This document shows positions 42,994 through 51,215 of a DNA stretch of 64,000 bases, one piece after another (positions within the stretch are counted from its first letter, which is position 1; each line of letters opens with the position of its first letter). Origin of the DNA: Paenisporosarcina macmurdoensis (GTDB lineage: Bacteria > Bacillota > Bacilli > Bacillales_A > Planococcaceae). Under the pieces are notes generated by a model. The model was not told the origin of the DNA. It ran no database searches and saw only the letters and a program-made list of their open reading frames with translations. Location of the stretch: the NCBI RefSeq assembly GCF_042658845.1, contig NZ_JBHSRI010000025.1, forward strand, positions 496,001 to 560,000, given 5' to 3'. A program made the position numbers and the translations under genes.

Positions 42994-43830
42994 ATGTTAA
43001 CAACAAAACAATTACAGGATATTGAGACACTGCAAAAAGAATGTGAAAGACATGATAACTTACAGCTGAAATTAAACTGGGAAATGTTGCGTAACCGAGA
43101 GACTGATCAATTGGATTTTTTAACGTATGACAATGAAGAATTGATCGCATTCTTGGGTGTGTATGCATTTGGTTCAACTGCAGAAGTGTGCGGAATGGTG
43201 AAGCCAAGTGAACGACGACAAGGTCATTTTTATGAATTGTTTAGTAAAGCGAAAGTGGATTTGAAACTCCACGGATTTAAAAATATTTTACTTAATGCTC
43301 CAGCAAGTTCTGAGGCTGCAAAAGCATTTCTAAATGCTGAAGGAGCCATTTATAAATTCACTGAGCATCAAATGTATTGGCAACCACAATTGCTCGAAGC
43401 TTCTGAAGGTTTCACTTTGAGACACGCAACCAGTAACGATATCGACATGAGAGTTCGGCTAGACATCGAAGCGTTCGGAGTGTCAGAAGAGGATGCTAAA
43501 GTAATGGAAAGTCGAATTGAAAGTGATGAAGATACCGATATGTTCATGATTACAATGGATGACAAAACGATTGGGAAAATTCGAGTGAAAAGAGAAGATG
43601 GCGAGGCTTGGATTTATGGTTTTTGTATTCTTCCCGACTACCAGGGGAAGGGAATAGGGAGTAAAGTGTTGAGAAAAGTTGTCAAAGACCAAAGTTCGTT
43701 AGGGCACTCTGTTCATTTAGAAGTGGAAACAAAAAATGAACATGCGTTAAAGTTATACGAATCTGTTGGATTTAAAGCAATACATGCACAAGATTACTAT
43801 GTATATCAAATTAAAACCGACTCCAAGTGA
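42994..43830 (+). CDS. Tandem GNAT acetyltransferase
   Basis: 278 residues. The C-terminal half is a full GNAT domain with the acetyl-CoA loop FCILPDYQGKGIGSKVLRKVV (~208-228) and the HALKLYESVGFK end. The first half also has a GNAT-like layout (CGMVKPSERRQGHFYELFSKA ~65-85) but a weaker cofactor loop, so the protein looks like a duplication with one active domain. CAAGGAGACTC precedes the ATG. Substrate unknown. Confidence 0.85.
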   Translation: MLTTKQLQDIETLQKECERHDNLQLKLNWEMLRNRETDQLDFLTYDNEELIAFLGVYAFGSTAEVCGMVKPSERRQGHFYELFSKAKVDLKLHGFKNILLNAPASSEAAKAFLNAEGAIYKFTEHQMYWQPQLLEASEGFTLRHATSNDIDMRVRLDIEAFGVSEEDAKVMESRIESDEDTDMFMITMDDKTIGKIRVKREDGEAWIYGFCILPDYQGKGIGSKVLRKVVKDQSSLGHSVHLEVETKNEHALKLYESVGFKAIHAQDYYVYQIKTDSK

Positions 43831-43839
43831 GTCGGTTTT
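43813..43839 (+). terminator. Terminator overlapping the GNAT stop codon
   Basis: AAAACCGACTC pairs with GAGTCGGTTTT; the TGA stop is at the start of the 3' arm. Confidence 0.85.
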
Positions 43840-43907
43840 GCATGTCATCTATTTTCATTTAAAATGCTATGATAAAGTTAGTTTACAAGGACGAAGGAGA
43901 GGATTTT

Positions 43908-45233
43908 ATGGATCGATATTGGTTGAAAATAAAAGAAAGCATTTGGTTTATACCGACGTTGTATAGTTTATTTTCAGTAGTATTGGCGATCATTTTTTCG
44001 ACTATTGATCATTTATTTGATCAAACGCTATTATTGTATGTACCCCATGTGTTACTGACGACCGTTGATCTAGCGCAAACAATCTTAGGGGGATTATCAG
44101 CAGCTTTACTGACGATGACGACTTTTACATTCTCCACAATAATGGTGGTATTAACCACTTACTCTTCGCAATTCTCACCACGGACATTGAAAAATTTTGT
44201 GCGTGACCCAATGGTTTGGAGAGTGTTAGGTGTCTTCATGGGAGGCTTTATTTACACCACATTATCGTTGCTATTTATGCAAGAATCGATTGCAGGTGAG
44301 TCTGTTATCTCGTCATTAATTGGTGTGTTGTATGCCATGATTTGCTTGATTTTCTTTGCTGTTTTTATACATCATATTGCTCGGAATATCCAAGTGAATA
44401 CATTAATTGAAAAGCTAACAATCGAAGGAATTGACGCAGTTGGATGTTATGAGGCATTTTTGAAACGGGAAGATATGACAACCCAAACAAATGATAATTG
44501 GACAATAAGAGGGACAGCTTATCCAATAACTGCTCGACGTGATGGCTATTTACAATTGGTTGATATTGAACAACTTATTGCATTAGCGCAAAAACATAAG
44601 GGTAAAATCGAAATGAATTGCTATATTGGAGATTTTGTTCAAGAAAAAACCCAGGTTTTTACGCTTTATACAAAGGAACAACTCACTCTTCAAGAAATAG
44701 TTGGCAACCTTTTTGTTGTGGGTGGTGAGCGAGATACACGGCAAGATCCAGTTTTCGCCATTCAAAAAATGGTTGAAGTGTCTCTTCGCGCTATCTCACC
44801 AGGAATAAATGATCCGAACACGGCTATACATAACATACATCAATTAGGCAGATTACTAGGTTCGTATAGCCGACTTCCAAGGAGAGATTTTATCTTTATG
44901 GATGAAGATAAACAATTAAGAGTAAAAATGAGCATACATACATTTGAAGAAGTGCTGTATCACACTTTTCACCAGTTAAGACATTACGGGAAAAGTGATA
45001 TTTCTGTATTGGGTGCGATTACAGACTCATTAACAATGGCGGCTGATCTTTCACCACTAGAGAGCAAAAAAGACATTTGGCTTATTCAACTATATGTTCT
45101 TGAGGGGATGGAGAATAGTGATTTCCAAACATTAGATCGCGTTTTCTATCAAAAGAAGATTGATAAATTAGCGAATCTAGTTGGAGAAGGATCGGTCGAT
45201 TTAAAAATTTTTATGACAGATGAAAGTAACTAG
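43908..45233 (+). CDS. DUF2254 membrane protein
   Basis: 441 residues with four N-terminal membrane helices (to ~residue 155) and a soluble C-terminal part. The family pattern GGLSAALLTMTTFTFSTIMVVLTTYSSQFSPRTL (~65-98) and QKMVEVSLRAISPGINDPNTAIH (~300) is clear. AAGGAGAGGATTTT precedes the ATG. Function unknown; a channel or sensor role is only a guess. Confidence 0.86.
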   Translation: MDRYWLKIKESIWFIPTLYSLFSVVLAIIFSTIDHLFDQTLLLYVPHVLLTTVDLAQTILGGLSAALLTMTTFTFSTIMVVLTTYSSQFSPRTLKNFVRDPMVWRVLGVFMGGFIYTTLSLLFMQESIAGESVISSLIGVLYAMICLIFFAVFIHHIARNIQVNTLIEKLTIEGIDAVGCYEAFLKREDMTTQTNDNWTIRGTAYPITARRDGYLQLVDIEQLIALAQKHKGKIEMNCYIGDFVQEKTQVFTLYTKEQLTLQEIVGNLFVVGGERDTRQDPVFAIQKMVEVSLRAISPGINDPNTAIHNIHQLGRLLGSYSRLPRRDFIFMDEDKQLRVKMSIHTFEEVLYHTFHQLRHYGKSDISVLGAITDSLTMAADLSPLESKKDIWLIQLYVLEGMENSDFQTLDRVFYQKKIDKLANLVGEGSVDLKIFMTDESN

Positions 45234-45260
45234 TCGATAAAGTTTACTCAATTTCCATAA

Positions 45261-45300
45261 AAAAATGCGAAAGCATCAGGAAAGAAGATGTTTTCGCATG
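45261..45300 (-). terminator. Terminator of the minus-strand GNAT gene
   Basis: On the minus strand ATGCGAAAACATC and GATGCTTTCGCAT form a stem followed by TTTTTT. The T tail is only on this strand, so it serves the gene at 45308. Confidence 0.8.
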
Positions 45301-45307
45301 GCTTTGA

Positions 45308-45880
45308 TTAATATTCTTTTAACATATTGCGTTTTTTCTCAGTGTTGTACTCAAGAACTTCATTTGACGGGTCATAAGATTCGCCATAGAAATGTTCGTC
45401 TTTAAAAGTATGAATGTTTTCATACGTCCATTTCATAGCTTTATAAATGTCTAGTTCATCTTGATTAACTGGAGACCAATATAAAATTTCTAATACCGTA
45501 TTCTCACCTGTCGCAAGAGAACGACGGATATAACCTATGCGAGATGCATGTTTGAAATCTTCACGAGCATAGAATTTAAGGCGTTTTTCAGTATCAGTAT
45601 CTTCATAATTAACTGGTTCAACTTCGAGCAAGATAGGTTTGTTTTTTTCTTTTAATTGATTTAAGAGTTTGCGACCTAAACCTTCTCCGCGTGCGTCTTT
45701 AGAAACAAATAAGTAATCGACAAAGACAAAGTTTTCAAACTCAACGTACATTAGCACGTGTTTTGGTCCCTCATCTTTTATATAAACATTACCTTTTTCA
45801 GCAAGTAACGTTTCCATATGTTCTTTTGACTTCATTTCTTCGATGGGGAAATATTGATTGAGTTTTTCGTACCAATTCAT
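45308..45880 (-). CDS. GNAT family acetyltransferase
   Basis: 190 residues with the acetyl-CoA site VDYLFVSKDARGEGLGRKLLNQLKEK (~53-78) and the following strand PILLEVEP. The C-terminal third is highly charged and of unknown fold. AAGGAGACTGTTTAA precedes the ATG. Single gene; substrate unknown. Confidence 0.86.
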   Translation of the reverse strand: MNWYEKLNQYFPIEEMKSKEHMETLLAEKGNVYIKDEGPKHVLMYVEFENFVFVDYLFVSKDARGEGLGRKLLNQLKEKNKPILLEVEPVNYEDTDTEKRLKFYAREDFKHASRIGYIRRSLATGENTVLEILYWSPVNQDELDIYKAMKWTYENIHTFKDEHFYGESYDPSNEVLEYNTEKKRNMLKEY

Positions 45881-45991
45881 TTAAACAGTCTCCTTAAAAA
45901 TTTATTTTACCCGGAGTTTTTGTTTGTGTAATAATGTAAGAGGAAAAAAGTAGGCGAGAAAAAATCCTCGATATTATATTTACCCACTTAG

Positions 45992-46435
45992 TTAGATATC
46001 TAAACATTTTCTTAAAAAGTTTTTATTTGAAGCTAATAGTTGATGTGGCAGGTTGTCAATTGGAAAGAAATTTAAACTCAGAGTCTCTTCTGCGTTTGCT
46101 TGAAGTGTACCTGTAAAGGTCTTCGTTTGATAAACCACCGTCACTGAATAAAATTCATCCCCATTATCAATCTTAAAATAATAGTCAGGACCAGAAAACA
46201 CCTTACATAATTCTAAGTCTGAAACGCTTAATCCAGTTTCTTCTAAAACTTCTCGACTGGCGGTTTCTTCCAAACTTTCACCTAAGTCCATTAATCCACC
46301 GGGTAAACCGAATAATCCTGGTTTACGTTCTTGCAATAATATTTCATTAAACTCATTTTGAATGATGACTACTGCTCCCGGTAAGATAAGGGGACGGTGA
46401 CCAACATATTGACGGATTTCTTGATAATATTCCAT
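45992..46435 (-). CDS. NUDIX hydrolase
   Basis: 147 residues with the complete Nudix box GGLMDLGESLEETASREVLEETGLSV (about 45-70), fitting Gx5Ex7REUxEExGU. It should hydrolyse a nucleoside diphosphate linked to another group; the substrate cannot be read from the sequence. GGGAGG lies 8 bases ahead of the ATG. It is divergent from the AI-2E-family gene. Confidence 0.9.
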   Translation of the reverse strand: MEYYQEIRQYVGHRPLILPGAVVIIQNEFNEILLQERKPGLFGLPGGLMDLGESLEETASREVLEETGLSVSDLELCKVFSGPDYYFKIDNGDEFYSVTVVYQTKTFTGTLQANAEETLSLNFFPIDNLPHQLLASNKNFLRKCLDI

Positions 46436-46533
46436 AATTACGTCCTCCCTTAATCATTTAAACTATGTATACCCGTTATTGCCAAAAATAACTTATAATA
46501 AGAGGTACTAACACATTCAAGGAAGTGAATTTA

Positions 46534-47622
46534 TTGACGAAAAAGCTTTGGTTTCAAGTAGGAGTCGGAATACTACTCGGATTATTAATAATTCGGATGT
46601 TTATAGAAGTAAAAGGGATTTTTTCTCCTCTCGTTATTATCGGTCAAACCATCTTTTTGCCTCTATTACTGGGGGGCGTATTATTTTACTTATCTAGACC
46701 AATTCTTAACTATTTAGATTCAAGAGGCTGGAAAAGATGGACAAGTTTATTAGCTATCTTTGTAGCAATGGGTCTTGTGTTCTGGATTTTCTCGGCCTTA
46801 ATAGGTCCTGCCATAACGAAACAAGTAAACGATTTGGTAGATGAAGCACCTGCTATTACTAAAGACGTTGAGGAAATGATTGCGGTAGCTCTCGATCAAA
46901 AGAACAGGCTTCCTGATGCGATAGAACAATCAATAAATGATCAATCTAGTAAAGTGGCAGACATAGCTAGAGGATTTAGCAACTGGGTAATTGTCTTCGT
47001 TCAAAGTTTAGCACAAGGGTTATTTGCATTAGTTTTAGTACCATTTTTCCTTTTTTATATCTTGAAAGATCATGAAAAATTTGCCCCGTTTATTGCTAAT
47101 TTCTTTAGTGGGGAACGCAAAACGTGGATTCGTAAAACGCTAGTAGACATCGATGGAACATTGAAGGCGTACATTCAAGGTCAGCTAGTTGTCAGTGTAG
47201 CAGTTGGGATTATGTTACTCATAGGCTATTTAATTATTGGTTTAGATTACGCAATCCTTTTAGCGTTTTTTGGATTGCTAACAAATGTAATACCATTTTT
47301 AGGTCCGTTTATTGCAGTTGTTCCCGCGCTCATTATTGGTTTTATTCAAGAGCCACAAATGGCCATTTATGTAGCAATTATCATGCTCGTTGCTCAACAA
47401 ATTGAAAGTAATTTAATCTCGCCTAACGTAATGGGAAGAGCGCTCCATATCCATCCATTAACTGTCATTACGATTATTTTAGCTGCTGGAAATATTGCTG
47501 GATTATGGGGAGTCATTTTAGCCATTCCTACGTATGCAGTTATTAAAACGATATTGAAAAATGCTTATGCGAGACGCACCGAAATTAAAGAAGCGGCAAC
47601 ATCAACGGTAGAAGAAGAATAA
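46534..47622 (+). CDS. AI-2E family transporter
   Basis: 362 residues, about seven to eight membrane helices, with the family landmarks FFLFYILKDHEKF, LKAYIQGQLVVSVAVGIMLLIG, GLLTNVIPFLGPFIAVVPALIIG and QQIESNLISPNVMGRALHIHPL. Members export quorum signals, ions or other solutes; here unknown. A GGAAG sits 8 bases before the TTG at 46534, which I prefer to the GTG at 46525. Confidence 0.88.
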   Translation: MTKKLWFQVGVGILLGLLIIRMFIEVKGIFSPLVIIGQTIFLPLLLGGVLFYLSRPILNYLDSRGWKRWTSLLAIFVAMGLVFWIFSALIGPAITKQVNDLVDEAPAITKDVEEMIAVALDQKNRLPDAIEQSINDQSSKVADIARGFSNWVIVFVQSLAQGLFALVLVPFFLFYILKDHEKFAPFIANFFSGERKTWIRKTLVDIDGTLKAYIQGQLVVSVAVGIMLLIGYLIIGLDYAILLAFFGLLTNVIPFLGPFIAVVPALIIGFIQEPQMAIYVAIIMLVAQQIESNLISPNVMGRALHIHPLTVITIILAAGNIAGLWGVILAIPTYAVIKTILKNAYARRTEIKEAATSTVEEE

Positions 47623-47644
47623 TTCGTTTTTAAAAATTCATATA

Positions 47645-47688
47645 AATAAACCCCGGTACTCAAAATTGAGCGACCGGGGTTTATTTTA
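47645..47688. terminator. Bidirectional terminator
   Basis: AATAAACCCCGGT pairs with ACCGGGGTTTATT, with an inner CTCAAAATTGAG stem, and T runs on both strands. It separates convergent transcription units. Confidence 0.88.
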
Positions 47689-47913
47689 TTCAGGATATCT
47701 GTCTTCACTTGCTGATGTATCTTTAGTATGACGTTTATCTTTTTCGTCTTTAACTTTTTGATTTAATTCCTCGATAGGAATAGCATCAACCGTTTGCATA
47801 TCTTCATGCATATCGAAAAGACTTTCTTCTTCAGTTTTAACTAAATCGGGATTGTCTAATTTACGCCCTTTTTGATTCTCACGTTCTTTTTCGTCAAAAG
47901 GTTTGTTCGTCAT
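47686..47913 (-). CDS. Small hydrophilic protein, unknown
   Basis: 75 residues, highly charged (Lys, Glu, Asp) and without hydrophobic core; probably disordered. AAGGACGG precedes the ATG at 47913. It starts 22 bases after the DUF3243 gene on the same strand and so is likely cotranscribed. No family recognised. Confidence 0.6.
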   Translation of the reverse strand: MTNKPFDEKERENQKGRKLDNPDLVKTEEESLFDMHEDMQTVDAIPIEELNQKVKDEKDKRHTKDTSASEDRYPE

Positions 47914-47935
47914 GTCAATCCGTCCTTTCACATAC

Positions 47936-48241
47936 TTATTTTCTCACCATATTAACTAACATGTGAGATAGAGCATGTTGTTGATCTTTGTCGCCAGACT
48001 TCCATAATTCTTGTAACAAGTTTTCTTCACTGTTTTTTGGTTCTTCATTTTTAGCTAAATAACCAGCAACCATTTCAGCTGTTTTCGCTAATTGCTCTTC
48101 ACCAAGTCCTAATTTTTCACCAATTGCAACTTTATCGCCCAAATAAGATTTAAAGGTTGAAAAATTCGCTAAAATTTCATCTTTCTTTTCAGGACTAACG
48201 TTGTTTAATTCTTCTTGAACTTTACCTTGAATGTTTTCCAT
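47936..48241 (-). CDS. DUF3243 family protein
   Basis: 101 residues matching the small DUF3243 proteins of Bacillales: FKSYLGDKVAIGEKLGLGEEQLAKTAEMVAGYLAKNEEPKN and a C-terminal KDQQHALSHMLVNMVRK. All-helical and cytoplasmic. AAAAGGAGCGTGTC precedes the ATG. Function unknown. It is followed by a small hydrophilic gene. Confidence 0.8.
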   Translation of the reverse strand: MENIQGKVQEELNNVSPEKKDEILANFSTFKSYLGDKVAIGEKLGLGEEQLAKTAEMVAGYLAKNEEPKNSEENLLQELWKSGDKDQQHALSHMLVNMVRK

Positions 48242-48334
48242 GTCATAGACACGCTCCTTTTCATCTTCTTAGATTAGGTTTATCCTAATTACTCACAGCT
48301 AAAACCTATGGATGTGTAAAATGGGTATTTTATA

Positions 48335-49033
48335 CTATTCGAGTGGACAAAATCCACACTTTAGTAAACCAGGCACATCTTTTGAAAAACAACAGGTCGT
48401 ACGAACCGTAGTATTCAATAGTTGTGCAGGTTCTAAACCTTGTAAATATGTGGAAAAGAGAGATTTTGGAGCTATTCCTACCCAAACTTCATCTGATTTT
48501 AAGATTTCCAGATCTATTCTGGCTTGCTTTGAAGTAGTGGGTTGAGAGAGCATAACTGCGTAATGCCACAACAGAAAACCAAATACATTTTCCCATAATG
48601 TTAAAGGGGAGACAGAAGAGTGCTTACGGATTTCTACAAGTAAAGAATGGATTTGATCCTTTAAAATTTTCTGTATGATTAATTGGCGAGGCTGTTTTTC
48701 AATATCGACGTAGTGAATTTTATCAATATACATGCTAATGCCTTTATTTCCATATTCCACATTTGCAGCAAATTGTAAGTCATCAAGTTCACCCAACCAA
48801 ACTTCATCGTATGTGGCTAGCATGACAAATTGTGTCGAGGCAAACATGCCGTAGCGACGCATTAAGTAGGAGGCAGCAACTGTTCTGTTATCGATGCCTG
48901 TAATTGCTTGTACAATTGATAAGAAGTCAACTTCTTGTAATTGTTTCAGTGTAAATAGCGGATGTAATGGAGCTGTGATATACGTGCTATACATATTTAA
49001 TTGTCTGATTTGATCGTTCGTTAAAGTAGTCAT
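48335..49033 (-). CDS. FhuF-like ferric siderophore reductase (first paralogue)
   Basis: 232 residues ending in TTCCFSKDVPGLLKCGFCPLE, the CC-x10-C-x2-C site that holds the [2Fe-2S] cluster of FhuF proteins. FhuF reduces ferric siderophores in the cytoplasm and frees the iron. A perfect 19-base Fur box lies 49 bases upstream of the start. I see no good ribosome site before the ATG; the message may be nearly leaderless or start at another codon. A second paralogue is encoded at 51216-51884. Confidence 0.82.
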   Translation of the reverse strand: MTTLTNDQIRQLNMYSTYITAPLHPLFTLKQLQEVDFLSIVQAITGIDNRTVAASYLMRRYGMFASTQFVMLATYDEVWLGELDDLQFAANVEYGNKGISMYIDKIHYVDIEKQPRQLIIQKILKDQIHSLLVEIRKHSSVSPLTLWENVFGFLLWHYAVMLSQPTTSKQARIDLEILKSDEVWVGIAPKSLFSTYLQGLEPAQLLNTTVRTTCCFSKDVPGLLKCGFCPLE

Positions 49034-49067
49034 GGCTTAAGTATACAAAACTTCAACGAATAAAGTA

Positions 49068-49100
49068 TTGACTTGTTAAGTGATAATGATTATCATTATC
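49068..49100 (+). promoter_or_regulatory. Sigma-A promoter overlapped by a perfect Fur box
   Basis: TTGACT (49068-49073), 17 bases, then TATCAT (49091-49096) reads as a rightward promoter. Bases 49082-49100 are GATAATGATTATCATTATC, the classic 19-base Fur box, which covers the spacer and the -10 site. Fur with iron would shut this promoter. The same box stands upstream of the leftward fhuF-like gene, so both directions should be iron-repressed. Confidence 0.85.
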
Positions 49101-49102
49101 GT

Positions 49103-49256
49103 ATAAGAAAAATTTCTTTCTGAAAATCAGGGAAGAAACCATGTCAGCGACTTTTCTCCAAATCGACGCTGACGTAACGCAACCTTAACCCCCCTCATCG
49201 TTAAGTTGCGCAAGTCAACATTATCTGATCCATGCGCTATTGCATGGATCTTTTTT
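49103..49256 (+). ncRNA. Candidate Fur-controlled small RNA (FsrA-like)
   Basis: A transcript of about 150 nt is expected between the Fur-covered promoter and the terminator GATCCATGC gctatt GCATGGATC TTTTTT (49227-49256). It has no credible reading frame. Hairpin 1 pairs GTCAGCG (49143) with CGCTGAC (49167) and shows TTTTCTCC in the loop. Hairpin 2 pairs CGCAACCTTAAC (49178) with GTTAAGTTGCG (49200) and shows CCCCCTCATC in the loop. C-rich loops that can pair with ribosome sites are the hallmark of FsrA, the iron-sparing RNA of B. subtilis. Start site is inferred. Confidence 0.7.
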
Positions 49257-49261
49257 GGTTC

Positions 49262-50410
49262 TTCGGAGCAAGAAGGTTTTCAATGCGCTTCGGACGCTTC
49301 CTCTGCTGCATGATAATCTAGAGATTAAAGAGTGGGGCAGGGATTTCATCCTGCGCTCCATGAAAACCTGTACGGGCACAGTTAAGATCGTTATGGGTTA
49401 CTAGAGAATAGATACTGTCTATACGTATATAGTCGGCCGAAGATGCAAATTCGGCCTCTATTGTGCTTACTTTATTCAGACCAATCTTTTCTAATCTAAG
49501 GCAAATAGGTTTTCAGTGCGCTCCGGATGAATCTTCTGCTGCACTATAATCTAGAGAACAAAGAGTTGGGCTTGTGACTTCGTCACTTGCCCAACTCTAT
49601 TTTTATAGTTCATTCTGCGGCGGGGATTCGTCCTTCGCTCCCTTACAACCTGGACACGCCTAGTTAAGTTCGTTTGGTTTACTACAGAATAGACACTATC
49701 TTTATGTAGATATTCGACCGAAAATGATATTTTGGTCTCTTTCTGCTTACTTTATTACAGACCAATCTTTTTCTAATCTAAGGCAAATAGATTTTCAGTG
49801 CGCTTCAGACGCTTTCTCTGTTGTACTATAATCTAGAGAACAAAGAGTTGGGCTTGTGACTGCGTCACTCGCCCAACTTTCTTTTTTCAGATCATACAAC
49901 GGCGGGGATTCGTCCTTCGCCCCTGAAAACGTGGTCGTTCATAGTATATTATTTATACGGTAATCAAGAATTGACACTCTTTACATGGATATTTGGCTGA
50001 GGATGCAATTTCCGCTCCTTTTGTGCTTACTTTATTTCAAACCATTCTTTAAAGTTAGTAGTGACAGCAAAATAGACAGTGGTTGATGTTGAAAATCCCT
50101 TTTTTCATTCATCCGATAAATCTCAGTCTGACTTTTCGAGGTTGACGTCTGAAAAATTAGCGTTGACGTCTGAAATATGGGCATTTACGTCTGAAAAACA
50201 TAAATGACACAAAATTTGGGGCACCACTTTTCTTTATAGATGATTCTGCGGCGGGGATTCGTCCTTCGCTCACTTACAACCTGGACACGCCTAGTTAAGT
50301 TCGTTTGATTTACTACAGAATAGACACTATCTTTATGTAGATAGTCGACTGAAAATGATATTTTGGTCTCTTCCTGCTTACTTTATTCAGACCATTCTAT
50401 AAAGTTAGTG
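49262..50410 (+). repeat. Field of tandem composite repeats (four copies)
   Basis: A unit of about 235-285 bases is present at ~49262-49495, 49496-49780 and 49781-50050, and its right half again at ~50222-50410. Each starts with TTTTCAGTGCGCTCCGG-like sequence and CTGCTGCACTATAATCTAGAG, includes a hairpin (GTTGGGC...GTCAC/GCCCAAC), GCGGCGGGGATTCGTCCTTCGC, ACAGAATAGACACTATCTTT and ends GTGCTTACTTTATTCAGACCA. Copies are diverged by substitutions and small indels. I find no protein-coding frame in it. Confidence 0.8.
50121..50200 (+). repeat. 21-bp spaced intergenic array E (core ACGTCTGAAA)
   Basis: GTCTG occurs at 50126, 50147, 50168 and 50189, exactly 21 bases apart, within the same core as array A 43 kb away. 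The first unit, CTCAGTCTGAC, equals the leader of array A. It is inserted between the third and fourth composite repeats. Confidence 0.85.
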
Positions 50411-50434
50411 TGATACTTACTCTAAAGAAAAAAT

Positions 50435-50630
50435 AAAGGCGTGCTAGCCAGAGACACAAATGGTTTTTATTTGTGGCTCTGGTTGGCAACCTGGGGGTAG
50501 TTCTTTAAATTGAGCGGGCGCTAATCGCTCGCAGGACATTTCGCTCCGATGAGAGGCACAATTGACCTTTAAATTGTGCCTCTCATCAACACGACACACT
50601 CTCGCGGGCTCGTTAAAGAAAAAAATTCCC
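50435..50630. other. Hairpin-rich non-coding stretch
   Basis: Two strong hairpins occur here: CCAGAGACACAAAT with ATTTGTGGCTCTGG (about 50449-50482), and GAGAGGCACAATT with AATTGTGCCTCTC (about 50551-50585). The following ATCAACACGACACACTCTCGCGG recurs in altered form near 50938-50962. A 62-codon frame across it is an artefact of the palindromes. A structured RNA or another mobile repeat is possible. Confidence 0.55.
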
Positions 50631-50652
50631 AAAATAAAGAAATGAAAAAGTA

Positions 50653-51172
50653 GCCGAAATTGTATCTTCGGCTACTTGGATTGCTGAAAAAAAGTGACGA
50701 TTCTCTAGTAAACCAAATTTAATAAATTATTTGCTATCAGGTTGTAGGGGAGCGACGAAAGCATCCGAGCCGCAAAATTATCTGTAAAAGTAGAATGGGG
50801 ATGTGACATCGTCACATCCCCATTCTACTCAATCTCTAGATAATAGTGCAGCATGGAGTTGCTTTCCAAAGCTCTCCGGAAACCTGAGAATAAATTGATT
50901 TGCATGTAGTCGTGTATCCCCTCAAATTGTGTCTCTCATCAACACATCACACTCTCGCGGTCTCTTTAAAGAAAGAACTCGCCAAATGCAATAGTTAGCC
51001 GAAATTGTATCTTCGGCTACTTGGATTACTGGAAGAAGTGACTATTCTTTAATGAACCAAAATCCAAACACCATTTTCTAACAGGTTGTAGAGGAGCGAC
51101 GTAAGCAGCCGAGCCGCAAGATAAAGATGCAGCATGGTGTTTTAAAAGCTCGCCGGAAATCTGCGTGATAAA
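50653..51172 (-). repeat. Two inverted copies of the composite repeat
   Basis: Copies at ~50653-50890 and ~51000-51172 run opposite to the four copies on the left. Both begin GCCGAAATTGTATCTTCGGCTACTTGGATT and contain GAGCGACG(A/T)AAGCA.CCGAGCCGCAA and TGCAGCATGG...GCTC.CCGGAAA. The first also carries the hairpin GAATGGGGATGTGAC/GTCACATCCCCATTC (about 50796-50828). Confidence 0.75.
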
Positions 51173-51215
51173 GTAATTCTTAATTTTATTATTGTGAATA
51201 AAAATTTCAGTTCGC

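Noticed and set aside
50444..50632. 62-codon frame on the minus strand in the repeat field
   Set aside because: Lies within two perfect hairpins; the open frame is a product of palindromic DNA.
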